Positions 1 to 11,624 of a DNA stretch of 64,000 nucleotides are shown here, piece after piece. The notes below the pieces were generated by a model, which saw nothing but the letters and a program-made list of their open reading frames with translations, had not been told where the DNA came from and ran no database searches. The translations under genes were made by a program, and so were the position numbers. The first letter of the stretch is position 1, and every line of letters starts with the position of its first letter. This DNA is from Montifringilla adamsi (lineage: Eukaryota > Chordata > Aves > Passeriformes > Passeridae), in contig JAGGNK010008226.1 in the NCBI GenBank assembly GCA_017590115.1, positions 5,965,283 to 6,029,282 on the forward strand. The letters are read 5' to 3'.

Positions 1-2360
1 AGGTTTGGTTTTGTTCAGTTCACCTCTCACCCCCCCAACTAAAACACAGCAAACTTCATCCTTTTCACTCTCAGAAACAGCACTTTATGTTTTAAATTGT
101 GAATACGATTAACTGAGAACAACTGCAAACTTTGCTGTGGCATCATTTCCCATCTCTGGAGCTAGATGGGAGAGCTCATCCATCTCTGGAGCTGAACAAA
201 GGCAAATCCAGCTTCCTCAGTGCCAAGAGGCAGGACATGGCCACTTACCTTCAGATGTCTCCTTCTGGTTACCACTAATACTGCTAAATGTGAACTGTAA
301 ATTGCTTTCAGCTTCTGCTGGCTAGGGAACCACACAAGGCCACCCACTCCCCTGCTCCAGTGGTTTTCCTCTCCCCATATAAATGCAAATCAAATCAGGA
401 AAGAGGCAGATATCTCGCTATACATCTCCAAATATATGTATGTTTGTAATCAGGGTGGCCAAACTTCCTGAGTGTGAGCTGCATACCAAAATCTCCATGG
501 GGCCAAGGGCCACATGTACCAAGAGCCAACCTCTGTACCCTCTCCTGCCACACACAGAGACCCTGTGAATCCCTGCGTTTCTCCCATCCCCACGACCCTG
601 TGCTGCTGATCCCCCAAGCCCATCTCCCTCTGTGATCTCAGGGTTTGCAGAGGCACCACAGCAGCACCTGGAGCTCCTGCCTTGCAGGATGTGAATGAAC
701 ATCTGCATGTAGCAAACACTCCTGCAATACTCACAAGTTAGTCCTGAATTCCTCCTCAGCAGAAGGTTCAAAGCAGCAGGAGCAGCAATAAAAATCTGAA
801 CCACCCCAGGATAAGCACATTCCCTTGGGAGCTCAAGCCAAAGTACCAAGACTACAACCAGGACCACTTGTCTGTGAGACTCTTGCAAGTCCTTGGCTCT
901 GTATCACTAATCCTAATTAAAAGAAAAATAATAAAATAAGGATGAGGACATCCTTACAGGCAAAGCCATGGCATACTCAGTGTCCTGAGTTGTAATCAGG
1001 TGCTGCTGCATCGCATTACCTGGGAAGGACATGATGGCACCCACATCCCAACCCTACAGATGTACAGGACACACAACTGGAGTGTCCCCAAATCTGGAAT
1101 TCTAGCCTTCGTTCCTAATTTCTTAATTCTTCCATAATCAGGATCAGACAATTAAATATTACATGGACACCCACACACTCTGGGAAAAGATCACACCAGC
1201 CCAGCTCTTCAAATCCCAGTTAAGGCCCAGAGGATGAACCTTCAGCCCTGCAGGATATTCCACCATTCACCCAGAGGAAGGGCCTCGGTCATCTGAAGAG
1301 CAAAGATGAAGCCCCTCCTGCCCCAGCAAACCAGGAGACTCAGCTTTCCTCCAGCACGCTGAACTCACCCACATATGGCACAAAATCAATCATTTTGAAT
1401 CTTTGTCCTGGGATCTCTGCCTGGACTGGGAATAGTGAAAGGCAGCAGTGACACTCTTCTGTCTCCAGGAAATCTTTGGAGTTATAGTTTGCCCCTATTT
1501 TAGCGCTTATATTTACAAGCCACTCTTACATAAAAAGCACTCATCTGCATTGACTTATTTAGCAACATGAAATAAAATAGCCTGAAGCTATTCATGTTGC
1601 TTAACGTACTTATTTTTTTAATGTAGACGATGCTCTGTGTAAAGGAATATTCAAAGGGGAAAACTGTGGTTTGTTTGTAACACTTATTACTATCACTGAA
1701 GAAAATATGTTCTAACAAGTCTCGGAAGGGGGAAACACGTGTAATACCTTTAACAGCTCAGCTAATTCATCTTCTGCTGCCCAACTGCTGGCAAAATCTC
1801 AAATGGAAACTCTCAGAATGGAAACATGGAAAAACCCCTTTCTCATGGTCTGAGACCTGTTCCCACTATACAATCTCTTTCCACCGGAGTGAGTCCTGTT
1901 TGTTTTCAGCACACAGCAGCTTTACTCGACAAAAAAAAAGAGAGTTCAAGAGTTCAAGGCTACGTCTCCATTCAGGCGTACACCCACAATGAGAACCGGG
2001 CTCTCGGCCGGCGCTGGAGGCATTCCTCTCCCTCCACCTACCCACAAAAGGGCCTTGTCTGAGGGAAATGAGAAAGGAAGGAAGGGACAGGATGCAACGA
2101 ACAACACAGAGGAGAAAAGCCCAGCCAGGTGTTGGCACATCAAGCACCAAGGAGGGCTTGGATTATGAAATGGGTCAGCAGTGAGGATGGAGGGTGGCTT
2201 TTGGAGTAATCAAGGGTCTGGGGAGCCCCCAAGGATCTGCCATGCTCCAGACAATACTGACTCCATGGGGTCAGGCACTGGCAGGATGGAAATGTGTGAG
2301 TGTTTCCATGAAGTCCTGTGGGAAAGAGCCCAATGGGATGTGGGGTGGCTCTGGATAGTT
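1..2360. other. Unique sequence, no gene recognised
   Basis: No repeat family, RNA gene or credible exon is seen. Open frames are short, overlap on both strands and carry no recognisable domain. Composition is ordinary avian non-coding, with an AT-rich patch near 1,500-1,700. Confidence 0.55.
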
Positions 2361-2364
2361 CAAC

Positions 2365-2443
2365 GGGATGGGATGGGCAGGAGAACGCTGCCTCCTCCTG
2401 CCCATCCCATCCCATCCCATCCCATCCCATCCCATCCCATCCC
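2365..2443. repeat. CCCAT pentanucleotide microsatellite with adjoining inverted repeat
   Basis: About eight uninterrupted CCCAT units lie at 2401-2443. Just upstream, 2365-2383 reads GGGATGGGATGGGCAGGAG and is the exact reverse complement of 2395-2413, leaving an 11-nt loop. The array therefore starts as the right arm of a 19-bp perfect hairpin. Confidence 0.9.
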
Positions 2444-2602
2444 TGCCTCTCCCTGCTGCTTCCAGCATCACTCACACAGAGCTCAAGGAGAGGGAAGGAG
2501 GGAGCCAAGTGAGAGGAGACAGGTTTAGATAACAGCAATAAATAAGATGAAAATAATTCTCCCACTACCAACCTTTAACCAAGAGTACCCTTCGCAACCA
2601 CC

Positions 2603-2655
2603 ATAATCTACACATTTTTATTCCAATAAAATAATCTACACATTTTTATTCCAAG
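2603..2655. repeat. 28-bp tandem duplication, about 1.9 copies
   Basis: The segment from 2603 repeats from 2631 with no visible mismatch, through the ATTCCAA end. It is AT-rich and lies directly upstream of the 87-bp repeat. Confidence 0.9.
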
Positions 2656-2696
2656 CCCTGCCAGCCCTTTGTAGCAGGGCAATTTTGGGATTTAAC

Positions 2697-2957
2697 AACA
2701 CTCAGGTTACTGACCTAAATTCAGACAGGCTCATCTGGAGCCATAACGGTCCATTGTGTGCCCAGGCCTGCTCAGGACGCCTTAATACACAGATTATTGA
2801 TGCAATGAACTGTGACGGCTCCTATAGAGCTGTTAGGGTTTATTGTAGCAACACCTACTCGGGTCCCTTTAATGCGCAGATCGGTGACACAATAGACAGA
2901 AACGGCCACGACTTGGGGATGCATTATCCCACGGATCACTGGCCTGACAGCAATGGC
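2697..2957 (+). repeat. Diverged three-copy 87-bp tandem repeat, open reading frame preserved
   Basis: Three units of exactly 87 bp (2697, 2784, 2871) are aligned by an AAY-NCN-CAG-RTN core followed by a GAY codon. In the + frame each unit is 29 codons and begins N-[TA]-Q-[VI]-x-D; units 1 and 2 end S-G-[RP]-[LF]. The frame stays open to 3101 but begins only at a TTG, with no ATG near the start. The complementary strand is also open over much of it (2772-2999). Nucleotide divergence between units is large, so the duplication is old. I recognise no protein family. It may be a diverged minisatellite, a conserved non-coding element or an exon relic. Confidence 0.6.
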
Positions 2958-3786
2958 TCCAGCCTCCTGCCTCAGAGCAGCCAGCAGAAACACGCCCAAA
3001 CCTCACGTTCCCAAATCCTGGGGAAGATGGGGAGGATGGCAGAGAGGTGCAGAACCTGGCCTACCTACCCACAGTGCCCCCCTATCCAGCCAAACCTCTG
3101 AGAGGTGGCATTTGCAGACAGCAATTTGCTACTGAAAATAAGGATTTATAATGAAAGCCCTGGTGGGATCAAACTTTTAGCAAGAACAGCCACAGGCCTG
3201 CATTATAGATCAAGGCTAAAATTCCTGTCTGAGAAATACATGGAAATTAGCCAGAAAAAAATCAGCGTCCAATTTTCAGCATTAAAAAAAAAAAAAAAAA
3301 ATTGTGTTCCAAGAGAATGCGACGAAAGCAAGTGAAAAGGAAAGCACACAAATATCTGTATTTCTCTCTTCTTTGCTTCTTAAAGAACAAAAATAACCTT
3401 ACGAGGCTGAGGACTAAGTACTGTTTAAAGAAAGTCACTGGCACAGGGAGACCTGGGGCTGAGGAAAGGAAAATGAAGACATCACCATGAATCAAGTATT
3501 TGCAGCCTCCTCACAAACACCAGCGAACAGTTCAAAAAGCTGCAGCTGGCTTTGCACTATCGCCTGCATCTTCCCCACCATTTACCAGGAGCTTTTTTTA
3601 ACATTGGTGACACTTCACATTCAAAACTGCAGTTAAAAATAAACCATTGGTCCTCCCCTTTTAGCCCTGCAAATTCCCTCCCCTCCTCTCTGCCTCCTGC
3701 ACACTCACTGGTCTCTCCCTCCCCTCCTGCCCTCCTGTCAGCCACGGGGTGATGGAGGGGTGAGGGGGGCCCTGCCCAGCTGCAAG
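2958..3786. other. Unique sequence with a poly-A run
   Basis: An A-run of about 18 lies at 3283-3301. No gene-like structure or element body is recognised upstream of it, so I do not call it a retroposon tail. Confidence 0.5.
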
Positions 3787-3945
3787 TCACACAATCATGG
3801 AATCACAGAACAGTTTGGGTTGGAAGGGACCTGACACACTGGCTAGTTCCAAACCCCTTCCACTAGACCAGCTTGCTCCAAGCCCCATCTAACCAGCCTT
3901 TGAACACTTCCAGGGTCCTCCCACTGCTCCCCAAGACCTCATCCG
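3787..3945 (-). mobile_element. CR1 LINE 3' fragment
   Basis: An antisense CR1 tail: AATCACAGAACAG, then TTGGGTTGGAAGGGACC, CTTCCACTAGACCAG, TTGCTCCAAGCCCCAT and GAACACTTCCAGGG. It is 5'-truncated, about 155 bp, as is usual for avian CR1. Confidence 0.92.
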
Positions 3946-5935
3946 ACCCCGCGAGCATCCCTCTCTCATTTCATCCCAAAGCTCGTAGCTTTATTTACAG
4001 GAATGAAGGCAATGGCTCTATTCTTGGTTTCCCCTCCCACTTGCTTTTGCAAAAGATGTGAGTCTAAGCCTTTAAAAAACAAAGCACCCAACACTAATGT
4101 TTTCTCTCTGGCCTTAAACCCTGCAATCAGCAGATCAAATGTGAGTGTAGAGAAAGAAATTCCTTTGTTATCCATAGCTACTCAAACACTGAACCTTCAA
4201 AACCTCCTCAGGAAACAGGCCTGGGGAACGGCTGCTGCTACTACAAGGAGCCCAGCACAAGAGAGACTCGAAAATCAATATCCTTCACCCAACTTATCAA
4301 ATTTACCGAGGACATTTATACAGTGTAATTAAATAGAAAAGAGATACACATACAAAAGAGTATTTGCACGGCACTGAATAGCAATTGCATTATCTGTGGG
4401 ACAGAGGACACTTTGACGAAAAGGAGGGAAAACACCATATATCAACTGAAGAAGCTGCAAGGAGCACGGGGAAGGTCTCTGCTCTCATAGCTCACGGGGA
4501 ATGTACAGCACTTAAGTAGAGACAGCCACAAAATATACATCAGCACGTACACCTAAGGCATTTCTGCAGGTCCTGCTCAGTCAGCCAAAACGATGCTGTC
4601 AGAATTACACTGGTGATGGATATGGTCCAGTTGCCTCTCAGACTCATGTAGGGTCTCCAGCACATGTTGGGGCACTTCCCCCTCACTGGCGTGGAAGCAA
4701 AGCAGACGCTATTATGTTGCTTTTCAGCATATGAATGTACCAAGTAAAATCAATTTTGCCCAGTAATCCACTTGGTAAGCCAGGGATGCTTTCCACAACC
4801 AGCATCTCTGCAGACTGGCAAGATAAAATCTCTGCAAACCTGGGAAAGGCTGACTGCCAGCGCAGGGCAAACTAAAACACTGGGGAAAAGGCAAACTAGA
4901 TTATGTGGCTATTTGTTAAACAATTCTTCTCACAAGGCTTGTGTTACAAGCTTTTTGTGAGTGCTCCTCGCATTCAGGTAGAGCCAGCTCTGGCTCCCTA
5001 CTCCCAAATCCCTCCAGGAAGCACACTGCTGTGGATGGGGCATCTCTCTTGCCATGGCGACCCTAAAATTCAGAACAGCCCAGTGTGGTGCTGGACACAC
5101 GCTCAGTGCTGGGGAACAAAAGGCAGGGGTGTTTGTAATTGTAGATCTGCTTCTACCTCAGACTCAAAGGTGCCATCTTCAGGGTTGCCTTCAACAATTA
5201 GGCATTGCCTAATTACACTGACCAATAAAACCCAACAAACAAGATGGGCAGGATCCCTGCACAATGCTCCCACAATGCCAGGTGCCATGAGGGGTATCCC
5301 AAACATTCCCTTCCCAATATCATCACAGGAATGAGCGAGCATCAGGTTAAAGGCTTCTTTGTTGCCTCTCCTGGGTCTTCGTTCTTTAATGTGAATCACA
5401 CTCCACTCTATTTTGAGCAATCCTTTATTAAAAGTGCCTGTGAGTCATTTTCTCTAAACTTGAAACTCTAAAAATGGTAATGTTTGGGTAGTAGTTAGGA
5501 ATTTTTAAGAATTTGCATTCTTCTCTTTTTGATTTAACAGGAAAAGGAGGGTAACCTGACTCACAGAGGGTTTGTTTCCTCTTGTCCTGCACAGAAATGC
5601 TGCTCTTGGATAGAATCACAATTCATGAAATAAAACTTCTGAACATCTTTCACCAAGTACAAACAAAGAGTACTGAAAAGACAAATACAAACCAAAATAT
5701 CTCTTTAGAGAAAGACAAAAAACCCAGCAAGTGATAACCTGGGAGTATCTATCAACTTATGTTCAGTATGCTATTAAAAAAAGAGTCTTTACAGGTAAAT
5801 CTGTGAACTTTGGATTAACATATATCCCTTTCCAGATGCATAACACAGTAACTGAAAATCGTACTGCTAATTATTCACACTTCCAATGCTCCAATGTCCC
5901 CCACAGGAAAGATAAAGAAGAGCAGAAGGATTAAG
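3946..5935. other. Unique sequence, no gene recognised
   Basis: Nothing recognisable. Open frames reach 143 codons but have no domain and are shadowed on the opposite strand. Confidence 0.5.
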
Positions 5936-6137
5936 AGGAAATTTTTCCCTGTAAGGGTGGGAGGCCCTGGCACAGGGTGCCCAGAGAAGCTGTGGCTGCC
6001 CCTGGATCCCTGGAAGTGTCCGAGGTTATACAGGGCTTAGAGCAGTCTGGGATAGTAGAAGGTGTCCCTCCCCATGGCAGGAGGTTGGACTGGATGGGGT
6101 TTAAGTTCCCTTCCAAACCAATGTAGGATTCTGGGAT
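5936..6137 (+). mobile_element. CR1 LINE 3' fragment
   Basis: A sense CR1: GAGGCCCTGGCACAGGGTGC, then AGCTGTGGCTGCCCC, GGATAGTAGAAGGTGTCCC and TTCCCTTCCAAACCA, ending in a decayed ATTCTGGGATT tail. About 200 bp, 5'-truncated. Confidence 0.93.
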
Positions 6138-7629
6138 TTGCTCTCTGAACCCAGGACAAGTTTTTCCCTGCACAGCACAGCAAATAAACTGGCCCACACG
6201 CACCACATGGGGCTTTTTTCATCCTGGTAACAGAGACACCTTATCCTGCTTGATGACATCCCATGAGACACTACTGCCATGTCAGCTTTGGAAACAGGCA
6301 CTTCACCAACAAGGAAAGGTCTCCAAAGGTGTTCCAAAGAAGTGATGGCACACACCAGTCAGCCTCCACAATTCCCTCCTCCATTATTACCTTATTGCAG
6401 AGCTTGCTCCCGTGGTCTCCAGGCAGAACTGGCAGAACAACACAGGCTTGGCCAGGAAATCCACCAGAGAAATCACCTTCAAATGTCTCCTGGATGAACT
6501 AGGCATCTCTGGTGTTCCTGGGCACACAAATCATGGCCAGACTTGCGTGTTCCTTGGCCTGTGTCAGGAATGAGAGCTTAACTTCTCTTCCCACCACATT
6601 TGCATTCCAAACTGCTTCAACGCCTGCAGAGATCCCCACCCATCACCATCCACAGGTGGTGTGGGAAAAAAGCAACATCAATGTGATCTCCAAGCAGAGT
6701 AGACAAGGATGGAGCTGAAATCCTCTTTATTCCCTTAGGCAGGACCAAGTCCCATGGGGAAGAGAGCAGAAGGCACCAGCAGGTCCTGGGATGGCTCCAC
6801 ACAGATGAAAGACCCAGCTCCAGCACTGCCATTCTTTTACTTTTTGAGCTTGGAGGTGATTCCAAGATCCTATTCATCCTGCTCAACCACCACAAACAGG
6901 GATAAGGCTGATGGAGTTACTGCTCCAGCCATGGGGTTTCAAATCCAACCTGTGCAGGGAAAGCTAGGGAAAATATTATAAAGGGAAACTCACTTCCCCC
7001 AGCTGCCTGATAGCACCCATCACAGGAAACATCTGCCATCCTCCACAGAGGACAAAAATCAGGAGGAAGTGCTTGATCCATCCAGAGAAAAGAAAGTCAG
7101 AAATACTACATTTCTAATTAGAAGCACACAGGTCCTGCCCGAGGTAGGAGATCCACTTCTGCAGGCAGGTCTCAGCAAAACAGGTTAAATAAGGAGTTTT
7201 ATAGACTGTTGAGCATGAAAACGGCAGCAGCCCACTTGATGAGGTCAGGGACTGAAGTGGCCTATGGTACTTGTAAGAGAAAACATCTGTTGGTGTTAAA
7301 AGGTCAGCAGGAAATGAACACTATTTACTTTGTCCTTACTGGTTGGGCCACTGCTCCTCGAAAGAGAACCACACATGGCTCAGCTTAGTGCTGTCCCCTC
7401 AACAGCCACCCCACAGCTGCCCACCTCCATGTCCCCTTGGTGCACCCAGGAACCCTCCAAGCAGCCCCTGGGAGGGGGATGAGTCTGTCCTTCCCCCTGG
7501 CAGACCCCAGGGAGTCTCCCTCCCTCCTCGTGGGAGGGAAAAGTCCTTCACGCCGGCTCAGGAACAAGCCGTTAAAATAAATCCGTCAACATAAAAGCGA
7601 AAAAACAAGAAGTTTCTTCTGAAAAACAG
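6138..7629. other. Unique sequence, no gene recognised
   Basis: Nothing recognisable. The segment becomes gradually more C-rich towards the CpG island that follows. Confidence 0.5.
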
Positions 7630-7965
7630 GAAGCGTGAGGTACATAGCGGCTTAAAATAGCGCCCGCTCGATTTGTTGACAAAACATGGGTCCCAAGGGG
7701 TCGTGCCTTTCTGTAGATTTTGTTTTTCCTGCGGACTGCCAGGAGCACCTCGGTGGCTGCCCGGGGCTCTTGTGCCCTCGGCCGGGCCTGGCACGGCTCC
7801 CTGTGCCCGCCCGGGAGGCCGATGGCCTCAGGCCTGGCCGCGCTTCCTGTGCGCGGCACGGGGCTCCCACAGGAAACCCCGACGGAAAACGGCCCCCGCT
7901 GCGAACCGGGGCTCGCTCCGACAGGCAGAGCGAGTGTTTAAGGCTGGCACCCCCTCGATAAAGCT
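7630..7965. promoter_or_regulatory. CpG island, possible promoter
   Basis: By my count about 30 CpG dinucleotides fall in about 335 bp, including clusters such as GCCGCGC, GTGCGCGG and CCCGACGG, while flanking DNA is nearly CpG-free. Overlapping open frames here reflect GC bias. CpG islands in vertebrates commonly mark promoters, but I see no clear TATA box, initiator or first exon with a splice donor, so direction and gene are unknown. A GC-rich unmethylated enhancer is an alternative. Confidence 0.6.
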
Positions 7966-8270
7966 CAGTCTGAAGTTCTAAGTGCGTAGGAAGCTGGTTT
8001 CAGACTCTCCCTCACTTGCTCTTCATGTGTAGAAGAGTGCAATGCTGGCCAGGCAGGATGAGCTGCTGGCACCTCAGGACAAGCTTAAAATGATAATGGT
8101 CTGATCCCGAGCCCTAAAGCCAACAAAAATGCCTAAACGAGGAATTTCAGGATGGCATCTTCTGCAGAACAGAGGAGGGAGGAAATTTTATGTTTCAGCA
8201 TTCTGTCAAGGTTGATGCTCTCCCATTCCTCAGTAACTTCCCAGCTGGGGTTCTGCCTCTCCTTCCCTAC
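7966..8270. other. Unique sequence downstream of the CpG island
   Basis: No element or exon recognised. Confidence 0.45.
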
Positions 8271-8550
8271 AATCACAAAGCCATAGAGGGGTTTGGTTTG
8301 AAAGGTCCTTAAAGACAATGCAGCTCCACCCTTCCACACCTTCCACTATCCCAGGTTGCTCTAAACCCTGTCCAACCTGGCCTAGGACACTTCCAGGGAC
8401 GGGGCAGCCACAGCTTCTCTGGGCACCCTGTGCCAGGGCGTTACACCCTCACAGGGAACAATTCCTTCCCAATATCTAACCTACATCTCCCCTTTTCAGT
8501 TCAATACCATTCCCCCTTGTCCTATCCTGATTCCGCCTGCAGAGGTGGAA
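8271..8550 (-). mobile_element. CR1 LINE 3' fragment
   Basis: Antisense CR1 with CTTCCACTATCCCAGGTTGC, GGACACTTCCAGGGA, GGGCAGCCACAGCTTCTCT, GGCACCCTGTGCCAGGGC, CAATTCCTTCCCAATATC and CATTCCCCCTTGTCCTATC. About 280 bp, among the longer copies here. Confidence 0.95.
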
Positions 8551-8576
8551 AGTAGCACCATTTTTTTGGTCTTAAT

Positions 8577-8593
8577 TAAAAAAAAAAAAAAAC
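8577..8593. repeat. Poly-A run
   Basis: About 15 consecutive A following TTAATT, close to the CR1 boundary. Not a CR1 tail, since CR1 ends in ATTCTRTG units rather than poly-A. Confidence 0.7.
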
Positions 8594-9620
8594 CCAAACC
8601 ACATTAAAGCAAGAATAACCCTCTCAGATGACCTAGTGTAGACTAAAAGGACTGCACTGAAAAGCAGGATGAGATACCACCCCTTTCCACATCCCCCGGC
8701 CTACAGACCAAGGCTGCCTGTGAGCCCTGCCCGCCTTCTCCTCACACACCACACCAGACACGAAGGGGCCCCAATCGTGAATAGCTAATTATTGGCCCAC
8801 ATTAAATTATTTCTCAAATTAAGATTTGTGGGTTTTCCTCTCACTTAACAATATGCCTTTGAGAGCAGCACTGCAAACACACTGGAGCAGGAGCAGCAGT
8901 GTAGCTCCATGTGCAATTAGGCCAGCATGTGGATCTTATTGCTCCTAAGGACTCTTATTTGATTTCCCGCACCACCAACTGGTGAGAAGTTTTCAAGTCT
9001 ATACAGAGAAGAATTAGATCACTCTTTGGGGTGGTCGCATCTGGGGTTGGAAAACCAGATGGAGCGCGTTTTCCCGAGCCCTTTGTAATTGAATCAGCAC
9101 ACCAAGTTGCTAGGGAGCAGAACACAATCACTGCTCTGGGGCAGCCCACAGCAACGCCGGTGCCGCGGCTGCCAACGCTCAGAGGCACCGTCTGAAGGGC
9201 CAGCAGGGAAAACGGTCACACACGCTGGGGTTTGTACAATATCAACGTGAAACTGGACCTACTGCAGGCAGGGAGGAGCTCTGGGACTCCTGAGCATAAA
9301 CATCTGCACCCACGGTCATGGTGCCACCAAAGGAACCCAGGAGATTAATTTCTTCAGCTCCCCAAAAATGCAAAGTTCTCAAGAGTAGGCTGAAGCTGGG
9401 GAATGAAGAGATGAGTGCAGGAAGGATTTCAAAAGCTGTGTGGGGACTGAGCCACGAACACTGCCCTTCCTGAGCACCAGGAAGGTGCATCTGACAGAGA
9501 ACAGGATGGACATAAGGCTTTCCTAATCAAAACATGTTTTATTGACTGAAGTGAGAGATGGATGAAGTGGCTTTATCCAAACCTTGACCAGCAGCATTGC
9601 ACATACACACAGAGCTAACC
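8594..9620. other. Unique sequence with a mild CpG cluster
   Basis: CpGs cluster modestly at about 9061-9192, including GCCGGTGCCGCGG, but too few for an island call. No gene recognised. Confidence 0.45.
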
Positions 9621-10030
9621 ACACAGTCTAACCACTGACTGGTATGAGCTGGAAGGGACCTCAAAGCTCATCTCATTCCCACTTTCTGTCATGAGCAGGG
9701 ACACCTTCCACTATCCCAGGTTGCTCCAAGCCCTGTCCAGTGTGGCCTTGAACACTTCTAGGGATGAAGCAGCCACAGCTTCTCTGGGCTTCAAGTGCCT
9801 CATCACTCTCACAGGAAAAAATTTCTTACTAATACCTGATCTTATCCTGCTCTCTGCCAGTTTGAAGCCATTCCCCCTTGTCCTGTCATTCTGTGCCCTC
9901 ACCCAAATCCCTTCTCCAGCTCTCTTGGAGCACTTTTAGGTATTGGAAGGGGCTCCAAGGTCTCCTCACATTCTTCTTCTCTTTAAGTTGAACAACATTA
10001 GCTCTCTTCAGCCAGAGCAGAGGTGTCCCA
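9621..10030 (-). mobile_element. CR1 LINE 3' fragment, longest antisense copy
   Basis: Antisense CR1: GAGCTGGAAGGGACCTCAAA, TTGCTCCAAGCCCTGTCC, GCAGCCACAGCTTCTCTGGG and CATTCCCCCTTGTCCTGTC. It runs on into the upstream CR1 section about TTTTAGGTATTGGAAGGGGC and TAGCTCTCTTCAGCCAGAGC. About 400 bp. Confidence 0.93.
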
Positions 10031-10730
10031 AATGGCACAGATTTTGCCAGGGAATAGCTATTTTAGAGACAAAAAATGCATCTATTTTCCCTGGTGCTTA
10101 CCCATGTGCCACATTTTTAAACCTGTGGGTTTAAAACCTCCTTATCAGCAGCTAACACGGAGCACGGGTCCCCAAGATGCAGGAAGCATATGGGAACCCT
10201 ACTCTCCTTTCCTTTCCTGTAATTTATTTTCCTCCTTGGAACTCAGAACATGCAACAGCAAAGTCACTAGTCAAACCATTAAAATGAGGCAGAATTTCTC
10301 CTTCAAATGCTGAGTTTGCAGCTGGAGGAGCAGGAGCAACCTACAGCTTCCCACATACCATCCCTGGGGCAGAGATGGTGAAGGAGGGCTGTTCTTCCTC
10401 CCTCCACCAAATATCCCCAAAGCACAGCGATTTAAAGATGAATTAGCAATTCCAGCCTAAGCAGAACACCTTTCAATATTTGTTTGGGATTTTTACAGAA
10501 GGGAGCAACAAATACAAAAACAAATATATGTCCAGAGTCAGCACTGCACGACTCAAAAGCTACACAGATGACTCATTTCTCATGAACATGGCCTGCATAT
10601 AAACATTCACCTTGAAAATAATCCTGCAACACTGAACCAGGAGAGCAGGAGGGTGGTGGGGATATTACAGAGCTCACGGCAGAAAAAAGAGGGAATGGGT
10701 GATGGGGAAGCTGCCAGGAACAGGGGCACA
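10031..10730. other. Unique sequence, no gene recognised
   Basis: Nothing recognisable. Confidence 0.45.
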
Positions 10731-10809
10731 ACAGAGAAATCCCCCTTGGAAAGCACATGCAAGCACCTGGACAGAGAAATCCCCTTGAAAAGGACTTTCA
10801 AGCACCTGG
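10731..10809. repeat. Two-copy imperfect tandem repeat, 39-40 bp
   Basis: Both units (10731 and 10771) start ACAGAGAAATCCCC and end CAAGCACCTGG, with a few internal differences. Confidence 0.85.
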
Positions 10810-11445
10810 CTCAGCTATTTTATCAGATTTTTGCTTTCCACACAGCCCACAGGTTCTGTGCATGAAAATAAAGATTTTCCTTTCTGCAAATTATCGGCAT
10901 TTTGAGTTGGTGTTTGAGGAGGACTCAGCTTTTTAAAGATTATTACTTCATAGGTGTTTTCATCTTAGAAAAAATAAGATAATATTTTCCTTTGAAGACA
11001 CTAAGCTGACACCTTTGGTTTTGCATTTTTCACATCCAATTCCACACTGGTTAGACTTTTCCTTCTCAAACCAGTATTATTCTGGCCTTCCTTTCTGTAT
11101 CTACCTTTCTCCCTGTCTAAACATGTGGGACTATAACACAAGCTACACCAGACCTTTCCAGCTGTGACTACAGTCAACTCCTCCATGGCCCTGGAGCATC
11201 TGGAGCCGCTGGGATTTCTGACATAACACGATGAAATATCTGGGTGACTACACAGCCAACTTTGGGCAGCCAATTTTAAATTTCTGGTTGGTGGTGCACC
11301 AAGGGAGCGCAAGGTTCAAGTGCTGGCCATCACACAAAGTGTTTCACAATGAATTCTCACTGCTTTCTAACCCAGCAGCCTTGTTTAAAAACCAGCGCAA
11401 CTCTCTGAGGTACACAAATAATTAATTTCAACCCAAGCTCTAAAG
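10810..11445. other. Unique AT-rich sequence
   Basis: No element or exon recognised. Confidence 0.45.
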
Positions 11446-11624
11446 CAACAGCTCCCAAACTTTCTTTCCTGGCTGCGACCTCATTTTACAGACCAGTAGC
11501 TCTGTGCAACCCCAAATAGCAGAATAAATATGGAACAAAATGAAATTTCCATCAGGCTCACGACCTTGTTGACAACTTCCCCAAACCTCATTCTGGAGCC
11601 ATCACTCCACTCTGGGAACTGCTG
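11446..11624. mobile_element. Probable hAT-type MITE fossil
   Basis: The left end CAACAGCTCCCAAAC matches the reverse complement of the right end CTCTGGGAACTGCTG at 11 of 15 positions. The interior follows with GGCTGCGACCTCATTTTACA. Ends of the CAG-GGTTCCCAAAC type with a nearby GCGACC are typical of hAT-Charlie non-autonomous elements. I see no clear 8-bp target duplication, and at about 179 bp it can encode nothing. Confidence 0.45.

Noticed and set aside
3283..3301. Poly-A tail of a processed pseudogene
   Set aside because: No gene-like sequence recognised upstream and no target duplication seen.
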